Shown one piece after another: positions 20,768-36,100 of a DNA stretch of 64,000 nt. Within the stretch, counting starts at the first letter, position 1, and the number at the start of each line of letters is the position of its first letter. The notes beneath the pieces are model-generated. The model ran no database searches and was not told the DNA's origin. It saw only the letters and a program-made list of their open reading frames with translations. This DNA is from Halisarca cf. caerulea (lineage: Eukaryota > Porifera > Demospongiae > Chondrillida > Halisarcidae). The stretch spans positions 4,313,118 to 4,377,117 of the forward strand of contig CAUJGJ010000444.1 in NCBI GenBank assembly GCA_963170055.1, given 5' to 3'. The position numbers and the translations under genes are program-made.

Positions 20768-23700
20768 CTTATGCATGATTCATGCATGAACAAAGTCATA
20801 AAACTTATAGCTGCGGTGATTTGACAAATAAGTTGTTGGTGTCAGAAATAGAAAATCGCAAATTTCTTTTCTAAGTTATTTGCAATTCTTGCAATTTCAT
20901 GCTATTCTTGACTTCTTATGCATGATTCATGCATTAACAAAGTCATAAAACTTATAGCTGCGGTGATTTGTCAAATAAGTTGTTGGTGTCAGAAATAGAA
21001 AATCGCAAATTTCTTTTCTAAGTTATTTGCAATTCTTGCAATTTCATGCTATTCTTGACTCCTTATGCATGATTCATGCATTAACAAAGTCATAAAACTT
21101 ATAGCTGCGGCGATTTGACAAATAAATTCTTCGTGTCAGAAAGAGAAAATCGCAAATTTCTTTTGTGAATTATTTGCAATTCTCGCAATTTCATGCTATT
21201 CTTGACTTCTTATGCATGATTCATGCATGAACAAACTCATAAAACTTATAGCTGCGGTGATTTGACAAATAAGTTGTTGGTGTCGGAAATAGAAAATCGC
21301 AAACTGCTTTTCTTAGTTATTTGCAATTCTTGCAATTTCATGCTATTCTTGACTTCTTATGCATGAATCATGCATTAAAACAGTCATAAAACTTATAGCT
21401 GCTGTCATTTTTCAAATAAGTTGTTGGTGTCAGAAATAGAAAATCGCAAATTTCTTTTGTAAGTTATTTGCAATTCTTGCAATTTCATGCTATTCTTGAC
21501 TCCTTATGCATGATTCATGCATTAACAAAGTCATAAAACTTATAGCTGCGGCGATTTGACAAATAAATTCTTCGTGTCAGAAAGAGAAAATCGCAAATTT
21601 CTTTTGTGAATTATTTGCAATTCTCGCAATTTCATGCTATTCTTGACTTCTTATGCATGATTCATGCATGAACAAACTCATAAAACTTATAGCTGCGGTG
21701 ATTTGACAAATAAGTTGTTGGTGTCGGAAATAGAAAATCGCAAACTGCTTTTCTTAGTTATTTGCAATTCTTGCAATTTCATGCTATTCTTGACTTCTTA
21801 TGCATGAATCATGCATTAAAACAGTCATAAAACTTATAGCTGCTGTCATTTTTCAAATAAGTTGTTGGTGTCAGAAATAGAAAATCGCTTATTTCTTTTG
21901 TAAGTTATTTGCAATTCTTGCAATTTCATGCTATTCTTTACTCCTTATGCATGATTCATGCATTAACAAAGTCATAACACTTATAGCTGCGGTGATTTGT
22001 CAAATAAGTTGTTGGTGTCAGAAATAGAAAATCGCAAATTTCTTTTGTAAGTTATTTGCAATTCTTGCAATTTCATGCTATTCTTGACTTCTTATGCATG
22101 ATTCATGCATTAACAAAGTCATAAAACTTATAGCTGCGGTGATTTGTCAAATAAGTTGTTGGTGTCAGAAATAGAAAATCGCAAATTTCTTTTCTAAGTT
22201 ATTTGCAATTCTTGCAATTTCATGCTATTCTTGACTCCTTGTGCATGATTCATACCTTAACAAAGTCATAAAACTTATAGCTGCGGTGATTTGTCAAATA
22301 AGTTGTTTGGTGTCAGAAATAGAAAATCACAAATTTCTTTTCTAAGTTATTTGCAATTCTTGTAATTTGATGCTATTCTTGACTTCTTATGCATGATTCA
22401 TGCATTAACAAAGTCATAAAACTTATAGCTGCGGTGATTTGTCAAATAAGTATTGGTGTCAGAAAAAGAAAATCGCAAATTTCTTTTGTAAGTTATTTGC
22501 AATTCTTGCAATTTCATGCTATTCTTGACTCCTTATGCATGATTCATACATTAACAAAGTCATAAAACTTATAGCTGCGGTGATTTGTCAAATAAATTGT
22601 CCGTGTAAGAAAAAAAAAATCGCAAATTTCTTTTCTAAGTTATTTGCAATTCTTGCAATTTCATGCTATTCTTGACTCCTTATGCATGATTCATGCATGA
22701 ACAAAGTCATAAAACTTATAGCTGCGGTGATTTGACAAATAAGTTGTTGGTGTCAGAAATAGAAAATCGCAAATTTCTTTTCTAAGTTATTTGCAATTCT
22801 TGCAATTTCATGCTATTCTTGACTTCTTATGCATGATTCATGCATTAACAAAGTCATAAAACTTATAGCTGCGGTGATTTGTCAAATAAGTTGTTGGTGT
22901 CAGAAATAGAAAATCGCAAATTTCTTTTCTAAGTTATTTGCAATTCTTGCAATTTCATGCTATTCTTGACTCCTTATGCATGATTCATGCATTAACAAAG
23001 TCATAAAACTTATAGCTGCGGCGATTTGACAAATAAATTCTTCGTGTCAGAAAGAGAAAATCGCAAATTTCTTTTGTGAATTATTTGCAATTCTCGCAAT
23101 TTCATGCTATTCTTGACTTCTTATGCATGATTCATGCATGAACAAACTCATAAAACTTATAGCTGCGGTGATTTGACAAATAAGTTGTTGGTGTCGGAAA
23201 TAGAAAATCGCAAACTGCTTTTCTTAGTTATTTGCAATTCTTGCAATTTCATGCTATTCTTGACTTCTTATGCATGAATCATGCATTAAAACAGTCATAA
23301 AACTTATAGCTGCTGTCATTTTTCAAATAAGTTGTTGGTGTCAGAAATAGAAAATCGCAAATTTCTTTTGTAAGTTATTTGCAATTCTTGCAATTTCATG
23401 CTATTCTTGACTCCTTATGCATGATTCATGCATTAACAAAGTCATAAAACTTATAGCTGCGGCGATTTGACAAATAAATTCTTCGTGTCAGAAAGAGAAA
23501 ATCGCAAATTTCTTTTGTGAATTATTTGCAATTCTCGCAATTTCATGCTATTCTTGACTTCTTATGCATGATTCATGCATGAACAAACTCATAAAACTTA
23601 TAGCTGCGGTGATTTGACAAATAAGTTGTTGGTGTCGGAAATAGAAAATCGCAAACTGCTTTTCTTAGTTATTTGCAATTCTTGCAATTTCATGCTATTC

Positions 23701-24589
23701 TTGACTTCTTATGCATGAATCATGCATTAAAACAGTCATAAAACTTATAGCTGCTGTCATTTTTCAAATAAGTTGTTGGTGTCAGAAATAGAAAATCGCT
23801 TATTTCTTTTGTAAGTTATTTGCAATTCTTGCAATTTCATGCTATTCTTTACTCCTTATGCATGATTCATGCATTAACAAAGTCATAACACTTATAGCTG
23901 CGGTGATTTGTCAAATAAGTTGTTGGTGTCAGAAATAGAAAATCGCAAATTTCTTTTGTAAGTTATTTGCAATTCTTGCAATTTCATGCTATTCTTGACT
24001 TCTTATGCATGATTCATGCATTAACAAAGTCATAAAACTTATAGCTGCGGTGATTTGTCAAATAAGTTGTTGGTGTCAGAAATAGAAAATCGCAAATTTC
24101 TTTTCTAAGTTATTTGCAATTCTTGCAATTTCATGCTATTCTTGACTCCTTGTGCATGATTCATACCTTAACAAAGTCATAAAACTTATAGCTGCGGTGA
24201 TTTGTCAAATAAGTTGTTTGGTGTCAGAAATAGAAAATCACAAATTTCTTTTCTAAGTTATTTGCAATTCTTGTAATTTGATGCTATTCTTGACTTCTTA
24301 TGCATGATTCATGCATTAACAAAGTCATAAAACTTATAGCTGCGGTGATTTGTCAAATAAGTATTGGTGTCAGAAAAAGAAAATCGCAAATTTCTTTTGT
24401 AAGTTATTTGCAATTCTTGCAATTTCATGCTATTCTTGACTCCTTATGCATGATTCATACATTAACAAAGTCATAAAACTTATAGCTGCGGTGATTTGTC
24501 AAATAAATTGTCCGTGTAAGAAAAAAAAAATCGCAAATTTCTTTTCTAAGTTATTTGCAATTCTTGCAATTTCATGCTATTCTTGACTC
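20768..24589 (+). repeat. Higher-order repeat: two tandem 1,911-bp (13-monomer) units
   Basis: Marker variants recur exactly 1,911 bp apart: CTCCTTATGC at 21,941/23,852, CTCCTTGTGC at 22,235/24,146, and the CTCC variant with CATACATTAAC at 22,529/24,440. 1,911 is 13 x 147. The units run about 20,768-22,678 and 22,679-24,589 and look essentially identical. Inside each unit a 441-bp (3-monomer) subunit is also duplicated, e.g. at 21,061 and 21,502. Confidence 0.9.
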
Positions 24590-26574
24590 CTTATGCATGA
24601 TTCATGCATTAACAAAGTCATAAAACTTATAGCTGCGGTGATTTGACAAATAAATTCTTCGTGTCAGAAAAAGAAAATCGTGAAATTCTTTTGTAAGTTA
24701 TTTGCAATTATTGCATTTTCATGCTATTCTTGACTTCTTATGCATGATTCATGCATTAACAAAGTCATAAAACTTATAGCTGCTGTGATTTTTCAAATAA
24801 ATTGTCCGTGTATAAAAAAAATAATCGCAAATTTCTTTTCTTAGTTATTTGCAATTCTTGCAATTTCATGCTATTCTTGACTTCTTATGCATGATTCATG
24901 CATTAACAAAGTCATAAAACTTATAGCTGCGGTGATTTGTCAAATAAGTTGTTGGTGTCAGAAATAGAAAATCGCAAATTTCTTTTGTAAGTTATTTGCA
25001 ATTCTTGCAATTTCATGCTATTCTTGACTCCTTATGCATGATTCATGCATTAACAAAGTCATAAAACTTATAGCTGCGGTGATTTGACAAATAAATTCTT
25101 CGTGTCAGAAAAAGAAAATCGTGAAATTCTTTTGTAAGTTATTTGCAATTATTGCAATTTCATGCTATTCTTGACTTCTTATGCATGATTCATGCATTAA
25201 CAAAGTCATAAAACTTATAGCTGCTGTGATTTTTCAAATAAATTGTCCGTGTATGAAAAAAATAATCGCAAATTTCTTTTCTTAGTTATTTGCAATTCTT
25301 GCAATTTCATGCTATTCTTGACTTCTTATGCATGATTCATGCATTAACAAAGTCATAAAACTTATAGCTGCGGTGATTTGTCAAATAAGTTGTTGGTGTC
25401 AGAAATAGAAAATCGCAAATTTCTTTTGTAAGTTATTTTCAATTCTTGCAATTTCATGCTATTCTTGACTCCTTCTGCATGATTCATACATTAACAAAGT
25501 CATAAAACTTATAGCTGCGGTGATTTGTCACGTAAGTTGTTGGTGTCAGAAATAGAAAATCGCAAATTTCTTATCTAAGTTATTTGCAATTCTTGCAATT
25601 TCATGCTATTCTTGACTCCTTATGCATGATTCATGCATTAACAAAGTCATAAAACTTATAGCTGCGGTGATTTGACAAATAAATTCTTCGTGTCAGAAAA
25701 AGAAAATCGTGAAATTCTTTTGTAAGTTATTTGCAATTATTGCAATTTCATGCTATTCTTGACTTCTTATGCATGATTCATGCATTAACAAAGTCATAAA
25801 ACTTATAGCTGCTGTGATTTTTCAAATAAATTGTCCGTGTATGAAAAAAATAATCGCAAATTTCTTTTCTTAGTTATTTGCAATTCTTGCAATTTCATGC
25901 TATTCTTGACTTCTTATGCATGATTCATGCATTAACAAAGTCATAAAACTTATAGCTGCGGTGATTTGTCAAATAAGTTGTTGGTGTCAGAAATAGAAAA
26001 TCGCAAATTTCTTTTGTAAGTTATTTGCAATTCTTGCAATTTCATGCTATTCTTGACTCCTTCTGCATGATTCATACATTAACAAAGTCATAAAACTTAT
26101 AGCCGCGGTGATTTGTCACGTAAGTTGTTGGTGTCAGAAATAGAAAATCGCAAATTTCTTATCTAAGTTATTTGCAATTCTTGCAATTTCATGCTATTCT
26201 TGACTCCTTATGCATGATTCATGCATTAACAAAGTCATAACACTTATAGCTGCGGTGATTTGACAAATAAATTCTTCGTGTCGGAAAGAGAAAATCGCAA
26301 ATTTCATTTGTGAATTATTTGCAATTCTCGCAATTTCATGCTATTGTTGACTTCTTATGCATGATTCATGCATGAACAAACTCATAAAACTTATAGCTGC
26401 GGTGATTTGACAAATAAGTTGTTTGGTGTCAGAAATAGAAAATCGCAAATTTCTTTTCTAAGTTATTTGCAATTCTTGCAATTTCATGCTATTCTTGACT
26501 TCTTATGCATGATTCATGCATTAACAAAGTCATAAAACTTATAGCTGCTGTGATTTTTCAAATAAATTGTCCGT

Positions 26575-29500
26575 GTAAGAAAAAAAAATCGCAAATTTCA
26601 GTTCTTAGTTATTTGCAATTCTTGTAATTTGATGCTATTCTTGACTTCTTATGCATGATTCATGCATTAACAAAGTCATAAAACTTATAGCTGCGGTGAT
26701 TTGTCAAATAAGTATTGGTGTCAGAAATAGAAAATCGCAAATTTCTTTTGTAAGTTATTTGCAATTCTTGCAATTTCATGCTATTCTTGACTCCTTATGC
26801 ATGATTCATACATTAACAAAGTCATAAAACTTATAGCTGCGGTGATTTGTCAAATAAATTGTCCGTGTAAGAAAAAAAAAATCGCAAATTTCTTTTCTAA
26901 GTTATTTGCAATTCTTGCAATTTCATGCTATTCTTGACTCCTTATGCATGATTCATGCATTAACAAAGTCATAAAACTTATAGCTGCGGTGATTTGACAA
27001 ATAAATTCTTCGTGTCAGAAAAAGAAAATCGTGAAATTCTTTTGTAAGTTATTTGCAATTATTGCAATTTCATGCTATTCTTGACTTCTTATGCATGATT
27101 CATGCATTAACAAAGTCATAAAACTTATAGCTGCTGTGATTTTTCAAATAAATTGTCCGTGTATGAAAAAAATAATCGCAAATTTCTTTTCTTAGTTATT
27201 TGCAATTCTTGCAATTTCATGCTATTCTTGACTTCTTATGCATGATTCATGCATTAACAAAGTCATAAAACTTATAGCTGCGGTGATTTGTCAAATAAGT
27301 TGTTGGTGTCAGAAATAGAAAATCGCAAATTTCTTTTGTAAGTTATTTGCAATTCTTGCAATTTCATGCTATTCTTGACTCCTTATGCATGATTCATGCA
27401 TTAACAAAGTCATAAAACTTATAGCTGCGGTGATTTGACAAATAAATTCTTCGTGTCAGAAAAAGAAAATCGTGAAATTCTTTTGTAAGTTATTTGCAAT
27501 TCTTGCAATTTCATGCTATTCTTGACTTCTTATGCATGATTCATGCATTAACAAAGTCATAAAACTTATAGCTGCTGTGATTTTTCAAATAAATTGTCCG
27601 TGTATGAAAAAAATAATCGCAAATTTCTTTTCTTAGTTATTTGCAATTCTTGCAATTTCATGCTATTCTTGACTTCTTATGCATGATTCATGCATTAACA
27701 AAGTCATAAAACTTATAGCTGCGGTGATTTGTCAAATAAATTGTTGGTGTCAGAAATAGAAAATCGCAAATTTCTTTTGTAAGTTATTTTCAATTCTTGC
27801 AATTTCATGCTATTCTTGACTCCTTCTGCATGATTCATACATTAAAAAAGTCATAAAACTTATAGCCGCGGTGATTTGTCACGTAAGTTGTTGGTGTCAG
27901 AAATAGAAAATCGCAAATTTCTTATCTAAGTTATTTGCAATTCTTGCAATTTCATGCTATTCTTGACTCCTTATGCATGATTCATGCATTAACAAAGTCA
28001 TAAAACTTATAGCTGCGGTGATTTGACAAATAAATTCTTCGTGTCAGAAAAAGAAAATCGTGAAATTCTTTTCTAAGTTATTTGCAATTATTGCAATTTC
28101 ATGCTATTCTTGACTTCTTATGCATGATTCATGCATTAACAAAGTCATAAAACTTATAGCTGCTGTGATTTTTCAAATAAATTGTCCGTGTAAGAAAAAA
28201 AAATCGCAAATTTCAGTTCTTAGTTATTTGCAATTCTTGTAATTTGATGCTATTCTTGACTTCTTATGCATGATTCATGCATTAACAAAGTCATAAAACT
28301 TATAGCTGCGGTGATTTGTCAAATAAGTATTGGTGTCAGAAATAGAAAATCGCTTATTTCTTTTGTAAGTTATTTGCAATTCTTGCAATTTCATGCTATT
28401 CTTGACTCCTTATGCATGATTCATACATTAACAAAGTCATAAAACTTATAGCTGCGGTGATTTGTCAAATAAATTGTCCGTGTAAGAAAAAAAATATCGC
28501 AAATTTCTTTTCTAAGTTATTTGCAATTCTTGCAATTTCATGCTATTCTTGACTCCTTATGCATGATTCATGCATTAACAAAGTCATAAAACTTATAGCT
28601 GCGGTGATTTGACAAATAAATTCTTCGTGTCAGAAAAAGAAAATCGTGAAATTCTTTTGTAAGTTATTTGCAATTATTGCAATTTCATGCTATTCTTGAC
28701 TTCTTATGCATGATTCATGCATTAACAAAGTCATAAAACTTATAGCTGCTGTGATTTTTCAAATAAATTGTCCGTGTATGAAAAAAATAATCGCAAATTT
28801 CTTTTCTTAGTTATTTGCAATTCTTGCAATTTCATGCTATTCTTGACTTCTTATGCATGATTCATGCATTAACAAAGTCATAAAACTTATAGCTGCGGTG
28901 ATTTGTCAAATAAGTTGTTGGTGTCAGAAATAGAAAATCGCAAATTTCTTTTGTAAGTTATTTGCAATTCTTGCAATTTCATGCTATTCTTGACTCCTTA
29001 TGCATGATTCATGCATTAACAAAGTCATAAAACTTATAGCTGCGGTGATTTGACAAATAAATTCTTCGTGTCAGAAAAAGAAAATCGTGAAATTCTTTTG
29101 TAAGTTATTTGCAATTCTTGCAATTTCATGCTATTCTTGACTTCTTATGCATGATTCATGCATTAACAAAGTCATAAAACTTATAGCTGCTGTGATTTTT
29201 CAAATAAATTGTCCGTGTATGAAAAAAATAATCGCAAATTTCTTTTCTTAGTTATTTGCAATTCTTGCAATTTCATGCTATTCTTGACTTCTTATGCATG
29301 ATTCATGCATTAACAAAGTCATAAAACTTATAGCTGCGGTGATTTGTCAAATAAGTTGTTGGTGTCAGAAATAGAAAATCGCAAATTTCTTTTGTAAGTT
29401 ATTTTCAATTCTTGCAATTTCATGCTATTCTTGACTCCTTCTGCATGATTCATACATTAACAAAGTCATAAAACTTATAGCCGCGGTGATTTGTCACGTA

Positions 29501-29804
29501 AGTTGTTGGTGTCAGAAATAGAAAATCGCAAATTTCTTATCTAAGTTATTTGCAATTCTTGCAATTTCATGCTATTCTTGACTCCTTATGCATGATTCAT
29601 GCATTAACAAAGTCATAAAACTTATAGCTGCGGTGATTTGACAAATAAATTCTTCGTGTCAGAAAAAGAAAATCGTGAAATTCTTTTCTAAGTTATTTGC
29701 AATTATTGCAATTTCATGCTATTCTTGACTTCTTATGCATGATTCATGCATTAACAAAGTCATAAAACTTATAGCTGCTGTGATTTTTCAAATAAATTGT
29801 CCGT
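26575..29804 (+). repeat. Higher-order repeat: two tandem units of about 1,615 bp (11 monomers)
   Basis: The rare block TTTCAGTTCTTAG with TTGTAATTTGATGC occurs at 26,599 and 28,214. The CTCC/CATACATTAAC variant falls at 26,791 and 28,406, both 1,615 bp apart. The repeat differs in length and composition from the 1,911-bp unit just upstream, so a separate amplification produced it. Confidence 0.8.
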
Positions 29805-32800
29805 GTATGAAAAAAATAATCGCAAATTTCTTTTCTTAGTTATTTGCAATTCTTGCAATTTCATGCTATTCTTGACTTCTTATGCATGATTCATGCATTA
29901 ACAAAGTCATAAAACTTATAGCTGCGGTGATTTGTCAAATAAGTTGTTGGTGTCAGAAATAGAAAATCGCAAATTTCTTTTGTAAGTTATTTGCAATTCT
30001 TGCAATTTCATGCTATTCTTGACTCCTTCTGCATGATTCATACATTAACAAAGTCATAAAACTTATAGCCGCGGTGATTTGTCACGTAAGTTGTTGGTGT
30101 CAGAAATAGAAAATCGCAAATTTCTTATCTAAGTTATTTGCAATTCTTGCAATTTCATGCTATTCTTGACTCCTTATGCATGATTCATGCATTAACAAAG
30201 TCATAACACTTATAGCTGCGGTGATTTGACAAATAAATTCTTCGTGTCGGAAGGAGAAAATCGCAAATTTCATTTGTGAATTATTTGCAATTCTCGCAAT
30301 TTCATGCTATTGTTGACTTCTTATGCATGATTCATGCATGAACAAACTCATAAAACTTATAGCTGCGGTGATTTGACAAATAAGTTGTTGGTGTCAGAAA
30401 TAGAAAATCGCAAATTTCTTTTGTAAGTTATTTGCAATTCTTGCAATTACATGCTATTCTTGACTTCTTATGCATGAATCATGCATTAACAAAGTCATAA
30501 AACTTATAGCTGCTGTGATTTTTCAAATAAATTTGTCCGTGTAAGAAAAAAAAAATCGCAAATTTCTTTTCTAAGTTATTTGCAATTCTTGCAATTTCAT
30601 GCTATTCTTGACTTCTTATGCATGATTCATGCATTAACAAAGTCATAAAACTTATAGCTGCGGTGATTTGTCAAATAAATTGTCCATTAAGAAAAAAAGA
30701 ATCGCAAATTTCTTTTCTAAGTTATTTTCAATACTTGCAATTTCATGCTATTCTTGACTTCTTATGCATGATTCATGCATTAACAAAGTCATAAAACTTA
30801 TAGCTGCGGTGATTTGTCAAATAATTTGTTGGTGTCAGAAATAGAAAATCGCAAATTTCTTTTGTAAGTTATTAGCAATTCTTGCAATTTCATGCTATTC
30901 TTCACTTCTTATGCATGATTCATGCATTAACAAAGTCATAAAACTTATAGCTGCTGTGATTTTTCAAATAAATTGTCCGTGTAAGAAAAAAAAAATCGCA
31001 AATTTCTTTTTTAAGCTATTTGCAATTCTTTCAATTTCATACTATTCTGGACTTCTTAAGCATGATTCATGCATTAACAAAGTCATAACACTTATAGCTG
31101 CGGTGATTTGTCAAATAAGTTGTTGGTGTCAGAAATAGAAAATCGCAAATTTCTTTTCTAAGTTATTTGCAATTCTTGCAATTTCATGCTATTCTTGACT
31201 CCTTATGCATGATTCATACATTAACAAAGTCATAAAACTTATAGCTGCGGTGATTTGTCAAATAAATTTTCTGTGTAAGAAAAAAAAATCGCAAATTTCT
31301 TTTCTAAGTTATTTGATATTCTTGCAATTTCATGCTATTCTTGACTTCTTATGCATGATTCATGCATTAACAAAGTCATAAAACTTATAGCTGCGGTGAT
31401 TTGTCAAATAAGTTGTTGGTGTCAGAAATAGAAAATCGCAAATTTCTTTTCTAAGTTATTTGCAATTCTTGCAATTTCATGCTATTCTTGACTTCTTATG
31501 CATAATTCATGCATTAACAAAGTCATAAAACTTATAGCTGCTGTGATTTTTCAAATAAATTGTCCGTGTAAGAAAAAAAATGGAAAATTTCTTTTCTAAG
31601 TTATTTGCAAGTCTTGCAATTTCATGCTATTCTTAACTTCTTATGCATGATTCATGCATTAACAAAGTCATAAAACTTATAGCTGCTGTGATTTTTCAAA
31701 TAAATTGTCCGTGTAAGAAAAAAAATCGCAAATTTCTTTTTTAAGTTATTTGCAATTCTTTCAATTTCATGCTATTCTTGACTTCTTATGCATGATTCAT
31801 GCATTAAGAAAGTCATAAAACTTATAGCTGCGGTGATTTGTCAAATAAGTTTTTGGTGTCAGAAATAGAAAATCGCAAATTTCTTTTGTAAGTTATTTGC
31901 AATTCTTGCAATTTCATGCTATTCTTGACTCCTTATGCATGATTCATGCATTAACAAAGTCATAACACTTATAGCTGCGGTGATTTGACAAATAAATTCT
32001 TCGTGTCATAAAGGGAAAATCGCAAATTTCTTTTGTGAATTATTTGCAATTCTTTCAATTTCATGCTATTCTTGACTTCTTATGCATGATTCATGCATGA
32101 ACAAAGTCAAAAAACTTATAGCTGCGGTGATTTGACAAATAAGTTGTTGGTGTCAGAAATAGAAAATCGCAAATTTCTTTTCTAAGTTATTTGCAATTCT
32201 TGCAATTTCATGCTATTCTTGACTTCTTATGCATGATTCATACATTAAAAAAGTCATAAAACTTATAGGTGCGGTGATTTGTCAAATAAATTGTCCGTGT
32301 AAGAAGAAAAAAATCGCAAATTTCTTTTCAAAGTTATTTGCAATTCTTGCAATTTAATGCTATTCTTGATTTCTTATGCATGATTCATGCATTAACAAAG
32401 TCATAAAACTTATAGCTGCGGTGATTTGTCAAATAAGTTGTTGGTGTCAGAAATAGAAAATCGCAAATTTCTTTTCTAAGTTATTTGCAATTCTTGCAAT
32501 TTCATGCTATTCTTGACTCCTTATGCATGATTCATGCATTAACAAAGTCATAAAACTAATAGCTGCGGTTATTTGACAAATAAATTCTTCGTGTCAGAAA
32601 GAGAAAATCGCAAATTTCTTTTGTGAATTATTTGCAATTCTCGCAATTTCATGCTATTCTTGACTTCTTATGCATCATTCATGCATGAACAAACTCATAA
32701 AACTTATAGCTGCGGTGATTTGACAAATAAGTTGTTGGTGTCGGAAATAGAAAATCGCAAACTGCTTTTCTTAGTTATTTGCAATTCTTGCAATTTCATG

Positions 32801-33149
32801 CTATTCTTGACTTCTTATGCATGAATCATGCATTAACAAAGTCATAAAACTTATAGCTGCTGTCATTTTTCAAATAAGTTGTTGGTGTCAGAAATAGAAA
32901 ATCGCTTATTTCTTTTGTAAGTTATTTGCAATTCTTGCAATTTCATGCTATTCTTGACTCCTTATGCATGATTCATGCATTAACAAAGTCATAACACTTA
33001 TAGCTGCGGTGATTTGTCAAATAAGTTGTTGGTGTCAGAAATAGAAAATCGCAAATTTCTTTTCTAAGTTATTTGCAATTCTTGCAATTTCATGCTATTC
33101 TTGACTTCTTATGCATGATTCATGCATTAACAAAGTCATAAAACTTATA

Positions 33150-36100
33150 GCTGCTGTTTATTTTTCAAATAAATTGTCCGTGTAAGTAAAAAAATCGCCA
33201 ATTTCAGTTCTTAGTTATTTGCAATTCTTGTAATTTGATGCTATTCTTTACTTCTTATGCATGATTCATGCATTAACAAAGTCATAAAACTTATAGCTGC
33301 GGTGATTTGTCAAATAAGTTGTTGGTGTCAGAAATAGAAAATCGCTTATTTCTTTTGTAAGTTATTTGCAATTCTTGCAATTTCATGCTATTCTTGACTT
33401 CTTATGCATGATTCATGCATTAACAAAGTCATAAAACTTATAGCTGCTGTGATTTTTCAAATAAATTGTCCGTTTCAGAAATAGAAAATCGCAAATTTCT
33501 TTTCTAAGTTATTTGCAATTCTTGCAATTTCATGCTATTCTTGACTTCTTATGCATGATTCATGCATTAACAAAGTCATAAAACTTATAGCTGCGGTGAT
33601 TTGTCAAATAAGTTGTTGGTGTCAGAAAAAGAAAATCGTGAAATTCTTTTCTAAGTTATTTGCAATTCTTGCAATTTCATGCTATTCTTGACTTCTTATG
33701 CATGATTCATGCATTAACAAAGTCATAAAACTTATAGCTGCTGTGATTTTTCAAATAAATTGTCCGTTTCAGAAATTGAAAATCGCAAATTTCTGTTCTA
33801 AGTTATTTGCAATTCTTGCAATTTCATGCTATTCTTGACTTCTTATGCATGATTCATGCATTAACAAAGTCATAAAACTTATAGCTGCTTTGATTTTTCA
33901 ATTAAATTGTTGGTGTCAGAAATAGAAAATCGCAAATTTCTTTTCTAAGTTATTTGCAATTCTTGCAATTTCATGCTATTCTTGACTTCTTATGCATGAT
34001 TCATGCATTAACAAAGTCATAAAACTTATACCTGCGGTGATTATTCAAATAAATTGTTGGTGTCAGAAATAGAAAATCGCAAATTTTTTTTCTAAGTTAT
34101 TTGCAATTCTTGCAATTTCATGCTATTCTTGACTTCTTATGCATGATTCATGCACTAACAAAGTCATAAAACTTATAGCTGCGGTGATTTGTCAAATAAA
34201 TTGTTGGTGTCAGAAATAGAAAATCGCAAATTTCTTTTGTAAGTTATTTGCAATTCTTGCAATTTCATGCTATTCTTGACTTCTTATGCATGATTCATGC
34301 ATTAACAAAGTCATAAAACTTATAGCTGCGGTGATTTGTCAAATAAGTTGTTGTTGTCAGAAATAGAAAATCGCAAATTTCTTTTCTAAATTATTTGCAA
34401 TTCTTGCAATTTCATGCTATTCTTGACTCCTTATGCATGATTCATGCATTAAGAAAGTCATAAAACTTATAGTTGCTTTGATTTTTCAATTAAATTGTCC
34501 GTGTCAGAAATAGAAAATCGCAAATTTCTTTTCTAAGTTATTTGCAATTCTTGCAATTTCATGCTATTCTTGACTTCTTATGCATGATTCATGCATTAAC
34601 AAAGTCATAAAACTTATAGCTGCGGTGATTTGTCAAATAAGTTGTTGTTGTCAGAAATAGAAAATCGCTAATTTCTTTTCTAAGTTATTTGCAATTCTTG
34701 CAATTTCATGCTATTCTTGACTTCTTATGCATGATTCATGCATTAACAAAGTCATAAAACTTATAGCTGCTTTGATTTTTCAATTAAATTGTCCGTGTCA
34801 GAAATAGAAAAATGCAAATTTCTTTTGTAAGTTATTTGCAATTCTTGCAATTTCATGCTATTCTTGACTTCTTATGCATGATTCATGCATTAACAAAGTC
34901 ATAACACTTATAGCTGCTTTGATTTTTCAATTAAATTGTCCGTGTCAGAAATAGAAAATCGCAAATTTCTTTTCTAAGTTATTTGCAATTCTTGCAATTT
35001 CATGCTATTCTTGACTTCTTATGCATGATTCATGCATTAACAAAGTCATAAAACTTATACCTGCGGTGATTATTCAAATAAATTGTTGGTGTCAGAAATA
35101 GAAAATCGCAAATTTTTTTTCTAAGTTATTTGCAATTCTTGCAATTTCATGCTATTCTTGACTCCTTATGCATGATTCATGCATTAAGAAAGTGATAAAA
35201 CTTATAGTTGCTTTGATTTTTCAATTAAATTGTCCGTGTCAGAAATAGAAAATCGCAAATTTCTTTTCTAAGTAATTTGCAATTCTTGCAATTTCATGCT
35301 ATTCTTGACTTCTTATGCATGATTCATGCATTAACAAAGTCATAAAACTTATAGCTGCTGTTTATTTTTCAAATAAATTGTCCGTGTAAGTAAAAAAATC
35401 GCCAATTTCAGTTCTTAGTTATTTGCAATTCTTGTAATTTGATGCTATTCTTTACTTCTTATGCATGATTCATGCATTAACAAAGTCATAAAACTTATAG
35501 CTGCGGTGATTTGTCAAATAAGTTGTTGGTGTCAGAAATAGAAAATCGCTTATTTCTTTTGTAAGTTATTTGCAATTCTTGCAATTTCATGCTATTCTTG
35601 ACTTCTTATGCATGATTCATGCATTAACAAAGTCATAAAACTTATAGCTGCTGTGATTTTTCAAATAAATTGTCCGTTTCAGAAATAGAAAATCGCAAAT
35701 TTCTTTTCTAAGTTATTTGCAATTCTTGCAATTTCATGCTATTCTTGACTACTTATGCATGATTCATGCATTAACAAAGTCATAAAACTTATAGCTGCGG
35801 TGATTTGTCAAATAAGTTGTTGGTGTCAGAAAAAGAAAATCGTGAAATTCTTTTCTAAGTTATTTGCAATTCTTGCAATTTCATGCTATTCTTGACTTCT
35901 TATGCATGATTCATGCATTAACAAAGTCATAAAACTTATAGCTGCTGTGATTTTTCAAATAAATTGTCCGTTTCAGAAATTGAAAATCGCAAATTTCTGT
36001 TCTAAGTTATTTGCAATTCTTGCAATTTCATGCTATTCTTGACTTCTTATGCATGATTCATGCATTAACAAAGTCATAAAACTTATACCTGCGGTGATTA

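Noticed and set aside
30911..31138. Open frame of 75 codons within the satellite (also 51,667-51,867)
   Set aside because: It arises from a chance absence of stops across one or two monomers; the same amino-acid words repeat with the monomer and there is no conservation of the frame.
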